Shown: positions 5,626 through 6,679 of the stretch, piece after piece
Numbering within the stretch: the stretch's first letter is position 1
Layout: each line of letters opens with the position of its first letter
Assembly: GCA_018065965.1 (NCBI GenBank)
Contig: JAGHSH010000149.1
Coordinates: 1 to 6,679, forward strand
Direction: 5' to 3'
DNA from: Candidatus Apopatocola equi
GTDB taxonomy: Bacteria; Bacillota; Clostridia; Oscillospirales; Oscillospiraceae
DNA: 6,679 nt
The notes under the pieces: model-generated
The model's input: only the letters and a program-made list of their open reading frames with translations
Database searches by the model: none
What the model was told of the DNA's origin: nothing
Program-made: the position numbers and the translations under genes

Positions 5626-5640
5626 GGGGGCTGAGCTCCG

Positions 5641-5659
5641 TTCCCCACACCGTGGGGAA
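5641..5659. repeat. TTCCCCAC-ACC-GTGGGGAA palindrome
   Basis: A perfect 8-base inverted repeat around a 3-base loop. In the direction of cysS transcription it starts 14 bases after the terminator T-run, just as the copy at 2196-2210 follows the terminator of the acidic-protein gene. Confidence 0.7.
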
Positions 5660-5673
5660 ACGTCTGCACACAG

Positions 5674-5712
5674 AAAAAGGGTTCGCTGCGAAATACTGCA
5701 GCGAACCCTTTT
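5674..5712 (-). terminator. Intrinsic terminator of cysS
   Basis: A perfect 15-pair stem (5675-5689 with 5698-5712; core GGGTTCGCTGC on either strand) with an 8-base loop. On the minus strand it is followed by five T (5678-5674). It begins 11 bases after the cysS stop codon, and the run of T at the other side lets it work in both directions. Confidence 0.93.
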
Positions 5713-5723
5713 GACTGTTCTGT

Positions 5724-6679
5724 TCAGATGGCGACGGAATACTCGGTGCTGTCCTTGGTATCCTTGAGGACGATGCCCATGTCCAGCAGCTGCTGCTTGA
5801 GTCTGTCGGCCTCCTCCCAGTTCTTGGCCATGCGGAACTCCAGACGTTTGGCGATCAGCGCCTCCACGGCCTCCTTATCGATCTTGCGGAGCTCATAATA
5901 CTTTTTCTGCAGAGAATCGATAAATTCCTGATGGTCGGTGATGAAAAGGGCCAGGCAGCCGTAGCACTCCCGGATCGTGTCATAGACGCCGCAGAGCTGC
6001 TGCTGCTTTTTGGGGCTGGGCAGCGCGGAATTGATGCGCTGGGCGATCTCAAAGAAGTTGGAGAGCACGCGGGCGGTGTTGAAGTCATCGTCCATGGCCT
6101 CCTCAAAGCCCTTGCGGATCTCCCGGGCGAAGTCGCCGGGGGTCTTGTCCAGACCGGCGTCCACCCGCTGCAGCTGGGCGAGAGTGCGGTTGAAGCTGTC
6201 GAGATGCTTCTCGGCCTGCTCAAAAATGCCGTCGGTCAGGTTCATGTCGGAGCGGTAATTGCTCGAGAGGATGACCCACTTGATGACCTCGGGGTGGTAC
6301 TGCTCCAGAGCCTGACGGATGGTGAGGCCGTTGCCCAGAGACTTGCTCATCTTCACGCCGTTGACCTTCACAAGGCCGCAGTGCATCCAGTAGTTGGCCA
6401 GAGGCTGACCGAAGCGGCCCTCGCTCTGGGCGATCTCGTTCTCATGGTGGGGGAACTTCAGATCCAGGCCGCCGACGTGGAGGTCCTGCGTCTTGCCCAG
6501 ATACTTATAGCTCATGGCGGAGCACTCGATGTGCCAGCCGGGACGGGCTTCACCCGAGGGGGTGGGCCAGGTGATCTCGCGGGGCTTGGCGCTGTTCCAG
6601 TGCACGATGGCGTTCTGATGATCCTCTTCCTTGCCGGAGGTCATCTGGCCGTTGTTGCCGATGGGGTAGTTGGCCATAC
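5724..6679 (-). CDS. cysS: Cysteinyl-tRNA synthetase (C-terminal two thirds, 5' end beyond window)
   Basis: About 318 C-terminal codons of a class I cysteinyl-tRNA synthetase, which charges tRNA-Cys with cysteine in the cytoplasm. Numbered from the ATG codon at 6677-6675, the visible part has the zinc ligands Cys52 (PGWHIECSAMS) and His77/Glu81 (KFPHHENE), 25 residues apart as in E. coli (Cys209, His234, Glu238). It also has the ATP-binding KMSKS loop at 109-113, with the same 32-residue spacing from the zinc His as in E. coli. The DALR-type helical domain and the C-terminal anticodon-binding helices (AKNWEEADRLKQQLLDMGI) follow. The HIGH motif and the first zinc Cys lie right of the window. 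That ATG is internal: by alignment to E. coli about 157 residues precede it. The stretch before WHIEC (NSAKPREITWPTPSGEARPG) is recognisable but diverges from the commoner WxSPWGxGRPG form. Confidence 0.95.
   Translation of the reverse strand, partial: MANYPIGNNGQMTSGKEEDHQNAIVHWNSAKPREITWPTPSGEARPGWHIECSAMSYKYLGKTQDLHVGGLDLKFPHHENEIAQSEGRFGQPLANYWMHCGLVKVNGVKMSKSLGNGLTIRQALEQYHPEVIKWVILSSNYRSDMNLTDGIFEQAEKHLDSFNRTLAQLQRVDAGLDKTPGDFAREIRKGFEEAMDDDFNTARVLSNFFEIAQRINSALPSPKKQQQLCGVYDTIRECYGCLALFITDHQEFIDSLQKKYYELRKIDKEAVEALIAKRLEFRMAKNWEEADRLKQQLLDMGIVLKDTKDSTEYSVAI

Larger units (their letters stand above)
5254..5634. repeat. 381-bp fold-back element with terminal inverted repeats
   Basis: The ends are perfect 10-base inverted repeats, TCAGCCCCCC (5254-5263) and GGGGGGCTGA (5625-5634). 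The arms remain complementary well inward. 5309-5370 matches the reverse complement of the right arm at roughly 70% by hand alignment, and the inner ends 5417-5431 and 5467-5481 match at 14 of 15. Only about 35 bases (5432-5466) form the loop. Near each tip the arms carry their own hairpins (5263-5301, 5594-5625), and the left arm has a CCGCGGC/GCCGCGG hairpin (5337-5356). No coding frame here looks real and I see no target-site duplication. It could be a non-autonomous MITE-like or fold-back element, or a long hairpin RNA gene. This element fills most of the gene-free stretch 5205-5640; 5205-5253 shows nothing else. Confidence 0.75.

Noticed and set aside
5254..5634. CRISPR array or an insertion sequence at the fold-back
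   Set aside because: There are no regularly spaced direct repeats and no transposase frame, and I could not find a target-site duplication at the ends.
5192..5767. Open frames on the plus strand across the gap between the PBP gene and cysS (also 5208-5516)
   Set aside because: They begin within or just after the PBP terminator, have no ribosome binding site, cross the fold-back repeat, and the longer one runs into cysS in antisense. The residue make-up is repeat-like.

Overview
The window looks like chromosomal DNA from a GC-rich member of the Clostridia, probably Oscillospiraceae/Ruminococcaceae. The support is a YfmF/YfmH-type pair of M16 peptidase genes, a DUF1292 protein, strong GGAGG ribosome binding sites, sigma-A TATAAT promoters, and GC-rich codon use with AT-rich control regions. 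This placement is inference from gene content, not a search result.

Layout. 1-316 (+) is the 3' end of a YfmF-like M16 peptidase gene. It overlaps by 8 bases the complete yfmH-like M16 gene at 309-1580, which has an intact HFLEH zinc motif. An AT-only perfect palindrome separates yfmH from a small acidic coiled-coil protein gene (1644-2123, +), which ends in a strong terminator. 2182-2296 holds an interspersed-repeat fragment and no gene. On the minus strand, a sigma-A promoter near 2869-2897 drives a DUF1292 gene (2547-2834). Five bases past its stop codon begins a highly structured RNA of about 205 nt that I read as 6S RNA (ssrS), followed by its own terminator. Divergent from this unit, an extended -10 promoter drives a class A penicillin-binding protein (3035-5155, +) with all glycosyltransferase and transpeptidase motifs intact, closed by a terminator. 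5156-5723 has no gene. It contains the PBP terminator, a 381-bp fold-back repeat (5254-5634), a CCCCAC-N3-GTGGGG palindrome, and the terminator of cysS, whose 3' two thirds (5724-6679, minus) run off the right edge.

The genes are housekeeping: EF-P-modification-associated peptidases, cell-wall synthesis, global transcription control by 6S RNA, and cysteinyl-tRNA synthesis. They form at least four transcription units. The intergenic DNA is the least ordinary part. Three unrelated terminators use nearly the same stem (GGGTTCGCTGC or a close variant). Two of them are followed, 14 bases past the T-run, by the same short palindrome. A long fold-back element sits between the PBP and cysS. I see no CRISPR array, phage, transposase or defence system.
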